Part shown: positions 51,525 through 61,188 of the stretch, piece after piece
How positions within the stretch are numbered: the first letter of the stretch is position 1
How the letters are laid out: the number at the start of each line of letters is the position of its first letter
From: UBA1413 sp964650525
GTDB taxonomy: Bacteria > Bacteroidota > Bacteroidia > Bacteroidales > Prolixibacteraceae
Direction: 5' to 3'
NCBI GenBank assembly: GCA_964650525.1
Contig: CAZYUA010000019.1
Coordinates: forward strand, 20,122-84,121
DNA: 64,000 nucleotides
Notes under the pieces: generated by a model
Told to the model about the DNA's origin: nothing
The model's input: the letters and a program-made list of their open reading frames with translations, nothing else
Database searches by the model: none
Position numbers and translations under genes: made by a program

Positions 51525-52347
51525 CGTTAAATTTCCGGATGGTTAATACTTCATTTTTATCTTTGTTTTCGATCACTTCGACATAAGCCAGGGCTTTGAA
51601 ATCAACCGACAGTCTGACCCGGATGGTGTAGAAATTATCGCCTCCTTCTTTTTTAAAAGACTCAATAGTACCCAGGAGGATACCTTCCGGGAAAGTGGGG
51701 GAAAAGCCGCTGGTTACGATGGTATCCCCGGGAAGGAGGTCCACATGGTAAGGGATCTCATTTAACAGGGCTTCCTGGTAGTTTTTGCCGTCCCAGGTGA
51801 GGGATCCGAAATAGTCGTTCCGTGCGATCTTGGCTGAAATATTCCATCGGGTGTTCAGCAGGGAGAGCCCGGTGGAATAGGAAGCGGTAACATTGGTGAC
51901 AATACCTGCCACTCCTGCGGGGGAAATGATTCCCATATCGGGTTTTATTCCGTCTTTGGAGCCTTTGTCAAGGGTCAGATAGTTGTGTTGCCGGTCTACG
52001 GAATTCCCTATTATGTGAGCTGCGATGAACGTATACCTGAGTTGCCGCAGGGAGTCGGCCACAAATGCGGAATCAACCACCGAAGGGGGGGGTAAGGTAT
52101 TGAACACCAAAGAGCGGAGGCGCGCATTTTCCAAGGCCAGTTCCCGGTTTACAGATGGCAGGTTGAAATAGTCAGTAACCCGGCTGCGGGTTTCGTATAC
52201 CTTACCCGAAATCCTGGTCGCAGAATTCAGAAAACGCACCTTCTGGTAATTATTGAAGCTGAAGATAAAAATAAAAGAGACAATCTCCAGAAGCAGGAAT
52301 AAAAGAACAAGATGGTTACGCAGAATAAACCTGAAAAGATTTCTCAT
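51505..52347 (-). CDS. mreC: Rod shape-determining protein MreC
   Basis: 280 residues with an N-terminal TM helix (HLVLLFLLLEIVSFIFIF) and a periplasmic beta-rich domain. MreC-type landmarks are NYLTLDKGSKDGIKPDMGII and GVAGIVTNVTASYSTGLSLLN, then VTSGFSPTFPEGILLGTI. It organises the elongation complex in the periplasm. 19 bases separate it from the mreB stop; its end overlaps mreD. Confidence 0.93.
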   Translation of the reverse strand: MRNLFRFILRNHLVLLFLLLEIVSFIFIFSFNNYQKVRFLNSATRISGKVYETRSRVTDYFNLPSVNRELALENARLRSLVFNTLPPPSVVDSAFVADSLRQLRYTFIAAHIIGNSVDRQHNYLTLDKGSKDGIKPDMGIISPAGVAGIVTNVTASYSTGLSLLNTRWNISAKIARNDYFGSLTWDGKNYQEALLNEIPYHVDLLPGDTIVTSGFSPTFPEGILLGTIESFKKEGGDNFYTIRVRLSVDFKALAYVEVIENKDKNEVLTIRKFNGDEGLD

Positions 52348-52366
52348 GTTTCAATCATCCTGAATT

Positions 52367-53389
52367 TTATCGTATCAGGAAGGAAAATTTGTCAACGTTC
52401 TTAAGAGCGATTCCGGTTCCGCGGACGACTGCCCTGAGGGGGTCGTCGGCGATGTTGAAAGCAATGCCTATTTTACTGCTGAGGCGTTTGTCGAGGCCGC
52501 GCAGGAGTGATCCGCCGCCGGCAAGCCAGATTCCGTTTTTCACAACATCGGCGTACAATTCCGGAGGTGTTTGTTCCAATGCACTCAGGATGGCCGCATC
52601 GATTTTTGAAAGCGATTTTTCAAGACAGTGGGCAATCTCCTTGTATGAAACCGGTACTTCGATGGGTAGGGCTGTCATCTGGTTGGGACCCTGAACTACG
52701 AAGTCCTTGGGTGGATTATCGAGAGTCGGCAACGCCGAACCTACCTGGATCTTGATCTCTTCGGCGGTTCTCTCCCCTATTTTAATATTATGCTGGTGAC
52801 GCATATATTCCATGATGTCGGAAGTGAGGTCATCGCCGGCAATGCGGATCGACTTATTGGTGACAATCCCGCCCAGTGAAATCACGGCGATTTCGGTGGT
52901 GCCGCCTCCGATATCGACCACCATGTTTCCCTCCGGAGCTTCCACATCGAGTCCGATGCCGATAGCAGCCGCCAGGGGTTCGTAGATCATATACACTTCA
53001 CGTCCCCCGGCATGTTCAGATGAATCGCGTACAGCACGCACCTCTACTTCGGTACTGCCGGAAGGAATACAGACCACCATTTTCAGCGCCGGGGAAAAAA
53101 GTCTTGATTTGGAGCTGATCATTTTGATCATTCCCCTGATCATTTGCTCGGCAGCGTTGAAGTCGGCAATCACACCGTCGCGTAATGGCCTGATGGTCTT
53201 CAGGTTTGCGTGGGTCTTCCCCTGCATCTGCCTGGCTTTTTCCCCGATAGCAACCATCTTTTCCGTTTTAATGTCGATGGCAACGATCGAGGGCTCATCC
53301 ACGACAATCTTATCGTTATGAATGATGATGGTATTGGCCGTACCGAGATCGATGGCTATTTCCTGAGTAAGAAATGAGAAGAGTCCCAT
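52367..53389 (-). CDS. mreB: Rod shape-determining protein MreB
   Basis: Actin-like filament protein guiding cell elongation. The ATG at 53389 gives 340 residues, the family's size; the longer frame to 53617 covers the end of purH and adds non-homologous residues. Landmarks: AIDLGTANTIIIH (phosphate 1), VVDIGGGTTEIAVISLGG (phosphate 2), and IWLAGGGSLLRGLDKRL. First of the mre genes; it follows purH by 40 bases. Confidence 0.97.
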   Translation of the reverse strand: MGLFSFLTQEIAIDLGTANTIIIHNDKIVVDEPSIVAIDIKTEKMVAIGEKARQMQGKTHANLKTIRPLRDGVIADFNAAEQMIRGMIKMISSKSRLFSPALKMVVCIPSGSTEVEVRAVRDSSEHAGGREVYMIYEPLAAAIGIGLDVEAPEGNMVVDIGGGTTEIAVISLGGIVTNKSIRIAGDDLTSDIMEYMRHQHNIKIGERTAEEIKIQVGSALPTLDNPPKDFVVQGPNQMTALPIEVPVSYKEIAHCLEKSLSKIDAAILSALEQTPPELYADVVKNGIWLAGGGSLLRGLDKRLSSKIGIAFNIADDPLRAVVRGTGIALKNVDKFSFLIR

Positions 53390-53429
53390 ATACAGTTTAA
53401 TTTTTTTCTTGGTAAAGCATAAACGGAAA

Positions 53430-55016
53430 TCAGTGTCTGAAATGTCTTCTTCCGGTGAAGAGCATAGCGATGCCAAAGCGGTTGCAGGCGTCGATGACTT
53501 CCTGGTCGCGAATGCTTCCACCGGGCTGTACAATATACCGGATTCCGGCTTCATAGGCAGCTTCGATACTGTCGCTGAAAGGGAAAAAGGCGTCTGATAC
53601 CAGCACGGCACGGGCAATGTCGGGTTTCAGTTTAGCGGCAAACCGCGGAACTGCCAGCAGGCGAAGGCTGTCCAGGCGGTTGGGCTGGCCCATGCCTGCG
53701 CCGGTTAACCATACAGCGCCATTCGTGTTCTGAGTGACCAGGGCAATGGCATTGCTTTTGAGATGCTTGCAGGAAGCTATTCCAAATGTGGCCAGACTCA
53801 GCAATTCTTGCGGAAACGGGGTTCCGGTAACCTGACAGAAGTTAGGGTCTTCCCCTTCATCCTCATCCTGTACCAGTATCCCTCCGCTAACCGACCGGAG
53901 CATCTTTTCGCCCGATTCGGAAGGTCTTACCGGAGTAGCCAGCAAACGGAGATTTTTCTTTTTCGACAGCAATTGCAGGGCTGAGGGTGTAAATTCCGGC
54001 GCAATCAGGATTTCAACAAACCGTTTATCAAACCAGCTGGCGATGGGTTCATCGACTTTCTCCGTAAAACAGACAATCCCACCGTAGGCAGATACCGGAT
54101 CGCCGGCCCAGGCCAGTTCCAGGGCTTCCTCGACGGTCTCTGCAACAGCCAGTCCGCAGGGATTCAGATGCTTCACGACTGAAACCGCTGATTTACCCGC
54201 CAGATGGGAAACCGCGTGATACGCATCACCGGCCGCCTTCCAGGCTGCATCGGCATCCAAAAGATTGTTATAGGAAAGTTCTTTCCCCTGTAAAACCCGC
54301 GCATTGGCGATGTTCACCGGCGTCCGCGTGTTGTTGTAGTGGTAAAAAACCGCTTCCTGGTGCGGGTTTTCACCATACCGGAGGTGCTTTCCGTTATGAA
54401 GAGCGATGCGAAGATCTTCCTCTTCCCCGTTGATCCAGGAAAAGATGGCGGCATCGTAACGCGATGATACCCCGAAAGCCCTGGCAGCAAACCCCTTACG
54501 CTCCTCAAGCGTACTGGCGCCACCGTTTTTCTTCAACAAGCGGAGAAAAGGCAGATACTCCGTTTGTGAGGGAACCACCAGCACATCAGCGTAATTCTTG
54601 GCTGCAGCCCGGATCAGGGAGATGCCTCCGATATCTATTTTTTCGATGATTTCCTCTGCAGCTGCCCCGGATGCTACGGTATCCTCAAAAGGATAAAGGT
54701 CAACAATGACCAGGTCGATGGCAGGAATTCCGTATTCGTCAAATTGTCCGAGATCTTCAGGAAAGGCTCTGCGACCCAGAATACCTCCGAAAACCTTCGG
54801 ATGCAGGGTTTTAACCCTGCCTCCGAGAATCGAGGGATAGCCCGTCAGGCTTTCTACCGTTTCTACCGGAATCCCCAAAGACTCAAGAAAAGCACAGGTA
54901 CCTCCGGTACTAACCATACGAACCCCTAACCGGTTCAGCTCCAAAACCAGTTCTTCCAGGTTTTCCTTGTGAAAGACCGAAATAAGTGCAGTTCTGATCT
55001 GTTTTAAATCACTCAC
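53430..55016 (-). CDS. purH: Bifunctional AICAR transformylase / IMP cyclohydrolase
   Basis: Last two steps of purine synthesis. 528 residues. The N-terminal cyclohydrolase part (1-~200) shows VSTGGTCAFLESLGIPVETVE and GGRVKTLHPKVFGGIL. The C-terminal transformylase part carries VSVVKHLNPCGLAVA, DPVSAYGGIV and SDAFFPFSDSIEAAY. Complete. It heads a unit with the mre/PBP2/rodA genes; a TATCTTTG box lies at 55037-55044. Purine and wall genes share the promoter. Confidence 0.96.
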   Translation of the reverse strand: MSDLKQIRTALISVFHKENLEELVLELNRLGVRMVSTGGTCAFLESLGIPVETVESLTGYPSILGGRVKTLHPKVFGGILGRRAFPEDLGQFDEYGIPAIDLVIVDLYPFEDTVASGAAAEEIIEKIDIGGISLIRAAAKNYADVLVVPSQTEYLPFLRLLKKNGGASTLEERKGFAARAFGVSSRYDAAIFSWINGEEEDLRIALHNGKHLRYGENPHQEAVFYHYNNTRTPVNIANARVLQGKELSYNNLLDADAAWKAAGDAYHAVSHLAGKSAVSVVKHLNPCGLAVAETVEEALELAWAGDPVSAYGGIVCFTEKVDEPIASWFDKRFVEILIAPEFTPSALQLLSKKKNLRLLATPVRPSESGEKMLRSVSGGILVQDEDEGEDPNFCQVTGTPFPQELLSLATFGIASCKHLKSNAIALVTQNTNGAVWLTGAGMGQPNRLDSLRLLAVPRFAAKLKPDIARAVLVSDAFFPFSDSIEAAYEAGIRYIVQPGGSIRDQEVIDACNRFGIAMLFTGRRHFRH

Positions 55017-55036
55017 ACCTCATGTCGAATAGCTGA

Positions 55037-55044
55037 CAAAGATA
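55037..55044 (-). promoter_or_regulatory. -7 promoter element of the purH-mre-PBP2-rodA unit
   Basis: The minus strand reads TATCTTTG, an exact TAnnTTTG match, ending 20 bases before the purH ATG. No obvious -33. Confidence 0.6.
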
Positions 55045-55186
55045 GAAAAATCACCACATAATCCATTCACCTTTATAAATTAGCTTTCTGTTCAAATGGA
55101 TTAATTAACAACCATTTGAAACGTACTTTTTTAAGGAAGACCCGGGAGTTGCCACCGGTTGTTGTTTGAAAAAAAAAATCGCCCAG

Positions 55187-55219
55187 TTGGCTGTCCGTGC
55201 GACACAACCCTTACCTTTG
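55187..55219 (+). promoter_or_regulatory. Promoter of the ABC permease gene at 55236
   Basis: TTG at 55187-55189, a 22-base spacer, TACCTTTG at 55212-55219. It supports the ATG at 55236 as the start, since the longer frame (55197) begins within this promoter. Confidence 0.6.
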
Positions 55220-55235
55220 CCATGAATTACGCACC

Positions 55236-56489
55236 ATGCTATTTCTGAGGTTGATCGTTGAAAGCTTCTGGTCTGCAATTAATTCACTGAGAGTAAATAA
55301 GTTGCGGACTCTTTTATCCTTGCTGGGGATTACTATCGGGATTTTTGCAATAATTTCTGTTTTCACAGTCATTGATTCGCTGGAGAAGTATATTCGAAAC
55401 AGTCTGAATGCAATGGGGAATAACATGATTTACATTCAGAAATGGCCCTGGACCCCGCCGGAGGGTGAAACAGAATATCCCTGGTGGAAATATATCAACC
55501 GGCCTGTGCCGAAGCCGGAAGAAGCGGATGAGATCGTGAAGCGGTCGAGGTTGGTGGACAACGCAGTATTTTTTTTTGGTTTTAACCGGAAAGTGCTGTA
55601 CGGAAGCCAAAACATGGACGATGTGGAAATAATGGCATCGACGTTCCCCCTGAGGGATATCTGGAACCTGGAGGTTAGTCAGGGCAGGTATTTCTCTGCT
55701 CAGGAGATGAATTCGGGAGCTCCGCTCACTCTTATTGGTCACGAAATCGCAAAGGAGCTTTTCGAAGGGTTTTCCCCCCTGGGCAGGAGCATCAAAGTGC
55801 AGGGGTACCAGCTGAACATCATCGGAGTGTATGAAAAGACAGGCCAGGATATGTTCAATACCAGCATGGATAAAAGAATCCACATCCCTGTAATTACCTC
55901 ATACAATCTGGTGGATGCCAGGAACAGGGATCAGGGGCAGGCCATATGTATCCGGTCAAAACCGGATACCGATCCGGAAGAGTTCAAAGCTTCGGCAGAA
56001 GCCCTGATGCGGTCTGTACGCAGGTTGAAACCACAAGAAGAGAACGACTTTGCCATCAACGAGGTGAATCTCATTGCCACACAGTTTGATGCATTTTTTA
56101 AGGTTTTCAACCTGGCAGGATGGATCATCGGCAGTTTCTCCATTCTGGTGGGTGGGTTTGGAATTGCCAACATCATGTTTGTGTCGGTCAAGGAGCGTAC
56201 AAAAATCATCGGCATTCAGAAATCGTTGGGAGCCAAACGGTTTTTCATCCTTCTGGAGTTTGTTTTTGAGGCAGTTATTTTATCGTTGATCGGGGGCCTA
56301 ACCGGTTTACTGCTCGTTTTTGCAGGAACACTGGGTTTCAATTATGTGTCGGACATGTCGTTGAGGCTTACCCTGGAGAATATCCTGACGGGAATCTTCA
56401 TTTCGAGCGTTATCGGTTTTATTGCAGGGCTTATACCGGCCAGAAGTGCTGCCCGGCTGGACCCGGTGGTGGCCATGAACTCAGTGTAG
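55236..56489 (+). CDS. MacB/FtsX-type ABC transporter permease
   Basis: 417 residues from the ATG at 55236. One TM helix lies near the N-terminus (TLLSLLGITIGIFAIISV), followed by a periplasmic domain of about 220 residues. Three TM helices make up the FtsX-like C-terminus (GWIIGSFSILVGGFGIANIMFV, VILSLIGGLTGLLLVF, GIFISSVIGFIAGLIPARSA). No ATPase gene is adjacent. Typical substrates are lipoproteins, peptides or macrolides; not decided here. Its stop and the mgtE stop are one base apart. Confidence 0.9.
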   Translation: MLFLRLIVESFWSAINSLRVNKLRTLLSLLGITIGIFAIISVFTVIDSLEKYIRNSLNAMGNNMIYIQKWPWTPPEGETEYPWWKYINRPVPKPEEADEIVKRSRLVDNAVFFFGFNRKVLYGSQNMDDVEIMASTFPLRDIWNLEVSQGRYFSAQEMNSGAPLTLIGHEIAKELFEGFSPLGRSIKVQGYQLNIIGVYEKTGQDMFNTSMDKRIHIPVITSYNLVDARNRDQGQAICIRSKPDTDPEEFKASAEALMRSVRRLKPQEENDFAINEVNLIATQFDAFFKVFNLAGWIIGSFSILVGGFGIANIMFVSVKERTKIIGIQKSLGAKRFFILLEFVFEAVILSLIGGLTGLLLVFAGTLGFNYVSDMSLRLTLENILTGIFISSVIGFIAGLIPARSAARLDPVVAMNSV

Positions 56490-56490
56490 A

Positions 56491-57849
56491 CTAGAGGATA
56501 TTAAAAAACAGTTTGCTGATCATCAGGTACATCGTCAATCCCAGGACGTCGTTCATGGTGGTAATGAAAGGCCCGGTTGCCAGGGCTGGGTCTATTTTGA
56601 GCCTGTTGAGCAACAAGGGAATGATGGTGCCGAATACGGAAGCAAAAAGGATTACCACGAATAGCGACAGGGAAACAGCCCACGTAAGGCTCCTGTTTCC
56701 GCTGTAGAGTATATTGTAGCCGAAGATGATCATAGAGAAGGAGATGCCGATGATCAGAGCCACCCCCATTTCTTTCATCAATTTCCGGGAGGTCGATTCA
56801 AAATCCCTGACTCCGCTGGCAATACTCTGAACGACAATGGAGGAGGATTGGACTCCGACGTTTCCAGCCATGGCTGCAATCAGAGGAAAGTAAAAAGCCA
56901 TTTCAGGGACAATCTTCAGGGAGTTTTCGTTGGCTCCGATGACGCGAGCCCCCAGAATGCCACCCAGGAGTCCGACCAGCAACCAGGGAAATCTGGCCCG
57001 TGTCAGGCTCCAGATTTTGTCGCCCGGCTCCACATCGCCCACGATACCGGAGACCATCTGATAATCCCTTTCGGCCTCCTCACGCATCACATCGATCACA
57101 TCATCAAAGGTAATCCGCCCTTTCAACCGCCCGATATCGTCGACCACAGGTATGGCTACCAGGTCATATTTTTCCATCATCCAGGCCACCTCTTCCTGCG
57201 GGGTTTCAGCCGTAACCCTTTTGATGTCCTTATTGTACAATCCGGAAATCCTGGTGTTGGTATTGTTCAGCAGGAGCTTTTTCAGGGAAAGGACACCTTT
57301 CAGTATCTCCTTATCGTCGACGACATAGACGTAATAGATTTCATCTACGTTTTCAGCCTGGCGGCTGATTTCCCTGAGACAATAACCGACGGTCCAGTTT
57401 TCGTTAACCGTCACCAGTTCTTTGGCCATAATACCCCCGGCCGTATCTTCTTCGTATTCCAGGAGGTCAACGATATCTCCGGCAATCTCAACATCGTCGA
57501 TCTCCTTAAGTACCGAATTTTTCACCTCTTCATCGAGTCCGCCGAGGATATCTGCAGCATCATCCGAATCCATATGTTCGATATACTCCCTGGCAATCAC
57601 GTCGGGTTTCAATGTCCGCAGCAATTGATTCCGTTCATCGTCGGGGATTTCGACAAGGACATCGGAGGCCCTCTCCGAATCGAATAACTGGTAAACAAAC
57701 ATGGCCTCCTCCAGTGTCAGGGCTGCCAGAATTTCTGCAATATCGGCAGGATGCAGATCCTGTGTACTGTCCAGAATGGCTTGTCTGTTTTTTGATTCAA
57801 TCAGTTCCCTGATCTCCTCCACATAGTTTCTTTCAATGCTTACACCCAT
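56491..57849 (-). CDS. mgtE: Magnesium transporter MgtE
   Basis: Mg2+ channel of the inner membrane. 452 residues with domains in order: acidic N-terminal helical domain (EEIRELIESKNRQAILDS), paired CBS domains at about 135-255 that sense cytosolic Mg2+, and a C-terminal five-helix channel domain (WLLVGLLGGILGARVIG, AAMAGNVGVQSSS). Its start overlaps ksgA by 17 bases, so the two are coupled. Convergent with the permease gene. Confidence 0.95.
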   Translation of the reverse strand: MGVSIERNYVEEIRELIESKNRQAILDSTQDLHPADIAEILAALTLEEAMFVYQLFDSERASDVLVEIPDDERNQLLRTLKPDVIAREYIEHMDSDDAADILGGLDEEVKNSVLKEIDDVEIAGDIVDLLEYEEDTAGGIMAKELVTVNENWTVGYCLREISRQAENVDEIYYVYVVDDKEILKGVLSLKKLLLNNTNTRISGLYNKDIKRVTAETPQEEVAWMMEKYDLVAIPVVDDIGRLKGRITFDDVIDVMREEAERDYQMVSGIVGDVEPGDKIWSLTRARFPWLLVGLLGGILGARVIGANENSLKIVPEMAFYFPLIAAMAGNVGVQSSSIVVQSIASGVRDFESTSRKLMKEMGVALIIGISFSMIIFGYNILYSGNRSLTWAVSLSLFVVILFASVFGTIIPLLLNRLKIDPALATGPFITTMNDVLGLTMYLMISKLFFNIL

Positions 57850-58801
57850 GATGTAAAGTTATGAACGATTCGACAGATCTGGTTAACACCTCGAAATCAG
57901 AGGTTGTAAGTTCTTCGGCCCGTTTACCGGAAAAGGGGAGCGATTCAAGCGGAATTGTAACGGTGGGGCCTGAAAGGGGATGTTTCCCTTTTTTCATTTT
58001 GCCGGCAGTGGGGGAGCCATCGTCGTCTGAATTATGACGTAAGGGTTCCATTCCTGCCTGAAATATCTTATCTGCAGAGATTTCCAGTGCACCCAGGGCA
58101 TTCCTGAGGACTTTGCGCCGTTGGTTGAAGGCGGTCTTGACAACTTTGAAAAGTAAACCCTCGTCACAATCCGGTTTCCTCCTTTCAAGGCGTACAAGCC
58201 TGATAACGGCTGATTTAACTTTCGGCGGGGGCATAAACACCTTTTCACTTACCGGGAAGAGCCACTCTACCCGGTAATAAGTCTGGACAAGGACGGAGAG
58301 AATTCCATAGGTCTTGCTCCCCGGTGGGCTGTAGATCCTTTCTGCCACCTCTTTCTGAATCATGCAGACAACCTCGGGAACGAGGTCGCGGAATTCAAGA
58401 ATTCTGAAAAAAATCCGGGAAGAGATGTTGTAGGGGAAATTCCCGATAATCGCAAAAGGGCCGTCAAACAATGCCGGCAGATCGGCAGAAAGGACATCCC
58501 CTTCAGAAACCTTGCCGGCAAGTTCAGGAAAATGCATGCGAAGATAAGCAGCCAGGCCTGCATCGATTTCAATAACTTTCAGACGGATATCGGTTCTTTC
58601 CAACAGATAGCGCGTTAATATACCCATCCCCGGGCCAATTTCAAGCACCTGGCAGGTTGCAACGGCCTGAAGGCTGCCGGCTATTTTGCGGGCTATGTTG
58701 TGATCCTTAAGAAAATGCTGTCCCAGACTCTTTTTCGGAAGCGGATAACCGGTCATGGATGGAACGAATTCGACAGGTTTGACTTTTACTGGCCGTTTCA
58801 A
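57833..58801 (-). CDS. rsmA: 16S rRNA dimethyladenosine transferase KsgA
   Basis: Dimethylates two adjacent adenines near the 3' end of 16S rRNA. 322 residues, longer than the usual 260-280. SAM-binding motifs: LEIGPGMGILTRYLLE and IIGNFPYNISSRI (motif IV, NxPY with Phe), then PPPKVKSAVIRL and FNQRRKVLRNAL. About 30 residues at ~257-288 (HNSDDDGSPTAGKMKKGK and the stretch after it) interrupt the C-terminal domain before EELTTSDFEVLT; these are polar and have no counterpart in the family as I know it. The N-terminal ~20 residues before KKSLGQHFL are also extra. Confidence 0.93.
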   Translation of the reverse strand: MKRPVKVKPVEFVPSMTGYPLPKKSLGQHFLKDHNIARKIAGSLQAVATCQVLEIGPGMGILTRYLLERTDIRLKVIEIDAGLAAYLRMHFPELAGKVSEGDVLSADLPALFDGPFAIIGNFPYNISSRIFFRILEFRDLVPEVVCMIQKEVAERIYSPPGSKTYGILSVLVQTYYRVEWLFPVSEKVFMPPPKVKSAVIRLVRLERRKPDCDEGLLFKVVKTAFNQRRKVLRNALGALEISADKIFQAGMEPLRHNSDDDGSPTAGKMKKGKHPLSGPTVTIPLESLPFSGKRAEELTTSDFEVLTRSVESFITLHHGCKH

Positions 58802-58815
58802 ATGAAAGGTTTTAT

Positions 58816-58823
58816 TACTTTTG
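58816..58823 (+). promoter_or_regulatory. -7 promoter element upstream of the flippase-like gene
   Basis: TACTTTTG, an exact TAnnTTTG match, about 97 bases before the ATG at 58920. No -33 at normal spacing. Confidence 0.4.
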
Positions 58824-58919
58824 CAGGAATTTTCCGGAAAAGGAAGCTCCCCTCCAATCCGCGTAAAAATAACACTTTTGCGCCTTTAAGGGGCAGGTAT
58901 ACAATTTAAATAACACCGG

Positions 58920-59909
58920 ATGGTAATGTTCAGCAAATATAAAAAGGGAATCAGAAACCTGCTTTTTTTCCTGGCGGGAGTACTTATATTCTGGTTAATA
59001 TATAAAGACCAGGATATTGAGATGATTAAGTCGGTATTGCAGAATGATGTTCATTATTTCTGGATCTGGGTATCACTGTTCATAGGTCTTCTAAGTCATA
59101 TCAGCCGGGCTGTCCGGTGGAATTACCTGATTGAACCGCTGGGATCCAGGCCCAGGTTCACCAATACGTTTTTATCAGTTATGGTGGGCTACCTCATGAA
59201 CCTGGTATTTCCGCGAATGGGTGAGATTTCCCGTTGTGGCGCACTCGCCCAATATGAGAAAATCTCCTTCACACGGCTTATCGGCACGGTTATTACCGAA
59301 AGGATCATCGACGTTATGATCCTGTTGCTTTTCACCCTCCTTGCCCTTTTGTTGCAGTTCGGGCAAATTCTTACATTCCTGAATAACAACCCCGGAGTAG
59401 GCCAGAACATCATCTCCCTGCTGACCTCTCCCTGGCTGATCGGAGGTTTGATATTCCTGGTGCTGGCAGTCTTGTTTTTCAGAAAGAAAATCAGTACCTC
59501 TCCGTTTTTAAGAAAAATCATGAATACGTTGGCCCATTTCAAAGAAGGCATCAACTCATTCCGGCTGGTTAAAAGAAAAGGAGCCCTGATTTTTCACTCC
59601 TTTTTTATCTGGGTCATGTATTATCTGATGTTTTATGTTTCCTTTTTCGCATTCGACTTTACCAAAGGGTTGAATCCTTTGGCGGGGTTGACTGGCTTCA
59701 TAATGGGGAGCTTCGGTATGGTAGCCCCGGTTCAGGGAGGACTGGGCACCTGGCATTTCATGACCAGGGAGGGTTTGGCGCTTTATGGAGTTGCCCCGGA
59801 AAACGGAATTATCTTCGCTTTTGTCTGTCACACGACAATGACCCTGATGATCATTATTCTCGGTTTGGTTTCCCTGTTTGCCTTACCCCTGCTGAACCGG
59901 AAAAAGTGA
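58920..59909 (+). CDS. Flippase-like membrane protein (UPF0104 / lysylphosphatidylglycerol synthase TM region family)
   Basis: 329 residues with about eight TM helices and no cytosolic catalytic domain. Typical motifs are RAVRWNYLIEPLG, PRMGEISRCGAL and GMVAPVQGGLGTWHFM. Related domains in MprF translocate lipids; isolated members are thought to be lipid or glycolipid flippases. The next gene begins within its stop (GTGA), so they are co-translated. An alternative ATG at 58926 is possible. Confidence 0.85.
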   Translation: MVMFSKYKKGIRNLLFFLAGVLIFWLIYKDQDIEMIKSVLQNDVHYFWIWVSLFIGLLSHISRAVRWNYLIEPLGSRPRFTNTFLSVMVGYLMNLVFPRMGEISRCGALAQYEKISFTRLIGTVITERIIDVMILLLFTLLALLLQFGQILTFLNNNPGVGQNIISLLTSPWLIGGLIFLVLAVLFFRKKISTSPFLRKIMNTLAHFKEGINSFRLVKRKGALIFHSFFIWVMYYLMFYVSFFAFDFTKGLNPLAGLTGFIMGSFGMVAPVQGGLGTWHFMTREGLALYGVAPENGIIFAFVCHTTMTLMIIILGLVSLFALPLLNRKK

Positions 59910-61156
59910 ACGTAGAATGGTATATCGCCCGCAGGCTTTTCTCGGAAAAAAACGATAAGCAAAAGATCTCCGGCAGGATCATCCGGATTGCTCTGGCCGG
60001 CATCGTGCTGGGGATGGCCTTGATGCTGATGGCTGTCGCCGTGGTCACCGGTTTCAAAAAAGAAATCAGCAGCAAAGTTTCAGGCTTTGGCGGCCATATC
60101 CAAATTATGAATTTCGACTCCAACCTGTCGTTCGAAACCAGTCCCGTAAAAAAAGAACAACCGTTTTTATCCATACTGCGAACCACCGGCAATATCGACC
60201 GGATCAGCCCCTTTGCCACAAAACCGGGCATCATCAAGACCGGGGAATACATCCAGGGTGTTGTTCTCAAAGGGGTTGACACCTCTTTCAATCATCCGTT
60301 TTTTACCCGCCATTTGCAGGAAGGGAAATTACCCGTGTTCAGCGGTTCACGGACCCCGGATGTACTGGTTTCCCGCAACCTCTGCTCCCGGTTACGCCTT
60401 AAACTCGGGGATCCGCTTTATATGTATTTTGTAAACGAAAACGAGAAGGTTCCCCGGATCCGGATGTTTACCATCAGCGGAATCTACGCTACCAATCTCC
60501 AGGAATTCGATGACCTGTTTGTCATCGGCGATATACGCCAGGTTCAGCATATCAATAACTGGGACTCTGCGTATATCAGTGGTTTCGATATTTTCCTTCA
60601 GAAACCCTCTGCTCTTGGGGAGACATTCAGACAAGTGAAAGAATCGGTGGCCTATTATTCGCCCGACAGGGGAACCATCCTGAGGCCGGTAACCATCCAA
60701 CAGAAATATCCTCAGATTTTTGACTGGCTATCCATCCTGGACATGAACGTTTGGGTCATCCTTACCCTCATGATTATCGTCGCCGGATTCAACATGATCT
60801 CGGCACTTCTGGTGATAATCCTGGAACGAAGCAGGATGATAGGAACCCTGAAATCCTTAGGCAGCAGAAACAAAAGCATCCGGAAGATATTCCTCTGCCT
60901 GTCGGGCATGCTGATAGCACGGGGGTTGTTCTGGGGCAACTTTCTGGGGTTAGGCCTGTTGGCGATCCAGAAATATTTTCAGCCACTAAAACTGGATCCC
61001 GCCTCCTATTATATGGAGATTGTCCCCGTCCATTTTTCCCTTCTTTACCTGTTGTTACTGAATGCCGGAACCCTGGCAATAACCATTCTTTTGCTGGTTT
61101 TGCCGGCTGGGTACATCAGCCGGATATCCCCGGAGAAAAGTCTGCGGTTCGATTGA
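59906..61156 (+). CDS. LolC/LolE-type lipoprotein-releasing ABC permease
   Basis: 416 residues starting at GTG 59906, which overlaps the previous stop (GTGA). One TM helix sits near the N-terminus (IALAGIVLGMALMLMAVAVVTGF), followed by a ~220-residue periplasmic domain with FGGHIQIMN, as in LolE-type proteins. Three C-terminal TM helices form the FtsX domain (VWVILTLMIIVAGFNMISALLVIILE). LolC/E permeases release lipoproteins to the outer-membrane pathway with the LolD ATPase, which is not in this window. Related permeases with other roles cannot be excluded. Confidence 0.88.
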   Translation: MNVEWYIARRLFSEKNDKQKISGRIIRIALAGIVLGMALMLMAVAVVTGFKKEISSKVSGFGGHIQIMNFDSNLSFETSPVKKEQPFLSILRTTGNIDRISPFATKPGIIKTGEYIQGVVLKGVDTSFNHPFFTRHLQEGKLPVFSGSRTPDVLVSRNLCSRLRLKLGDPLYMYFVNENEKVPRIRMFTISGIYATNLQEFDDLFVIGDIRQVQHINNWDSAYISGFDIFLQKPSALGETFRQVKESVAYYSPDRGTILRPVTIQQKYPQIFDWLSILDMNVWVILTLMIIVAGFNMISALLVIILERSRMIGTLKSLGSRNKSIRKIFLCLSGMLIARGLFWGNFLGLGLLAIQKYFQPLKLDPASYYMEIVPVHFSLLYLLLLNAGTLAITILLLVLPAGYISRISPEKSLRFD

Positions 61157-61188
61157 TCTGCCTTTGATTACCTTTTTCATGAAGTGCT

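Noticed and set aside
53390..53617. Longer N-terminus for MreB from 53617
   Set aside because: That stretch is the 3' end of purH read in another frame; MreB homology begins at the ATG at 53389.
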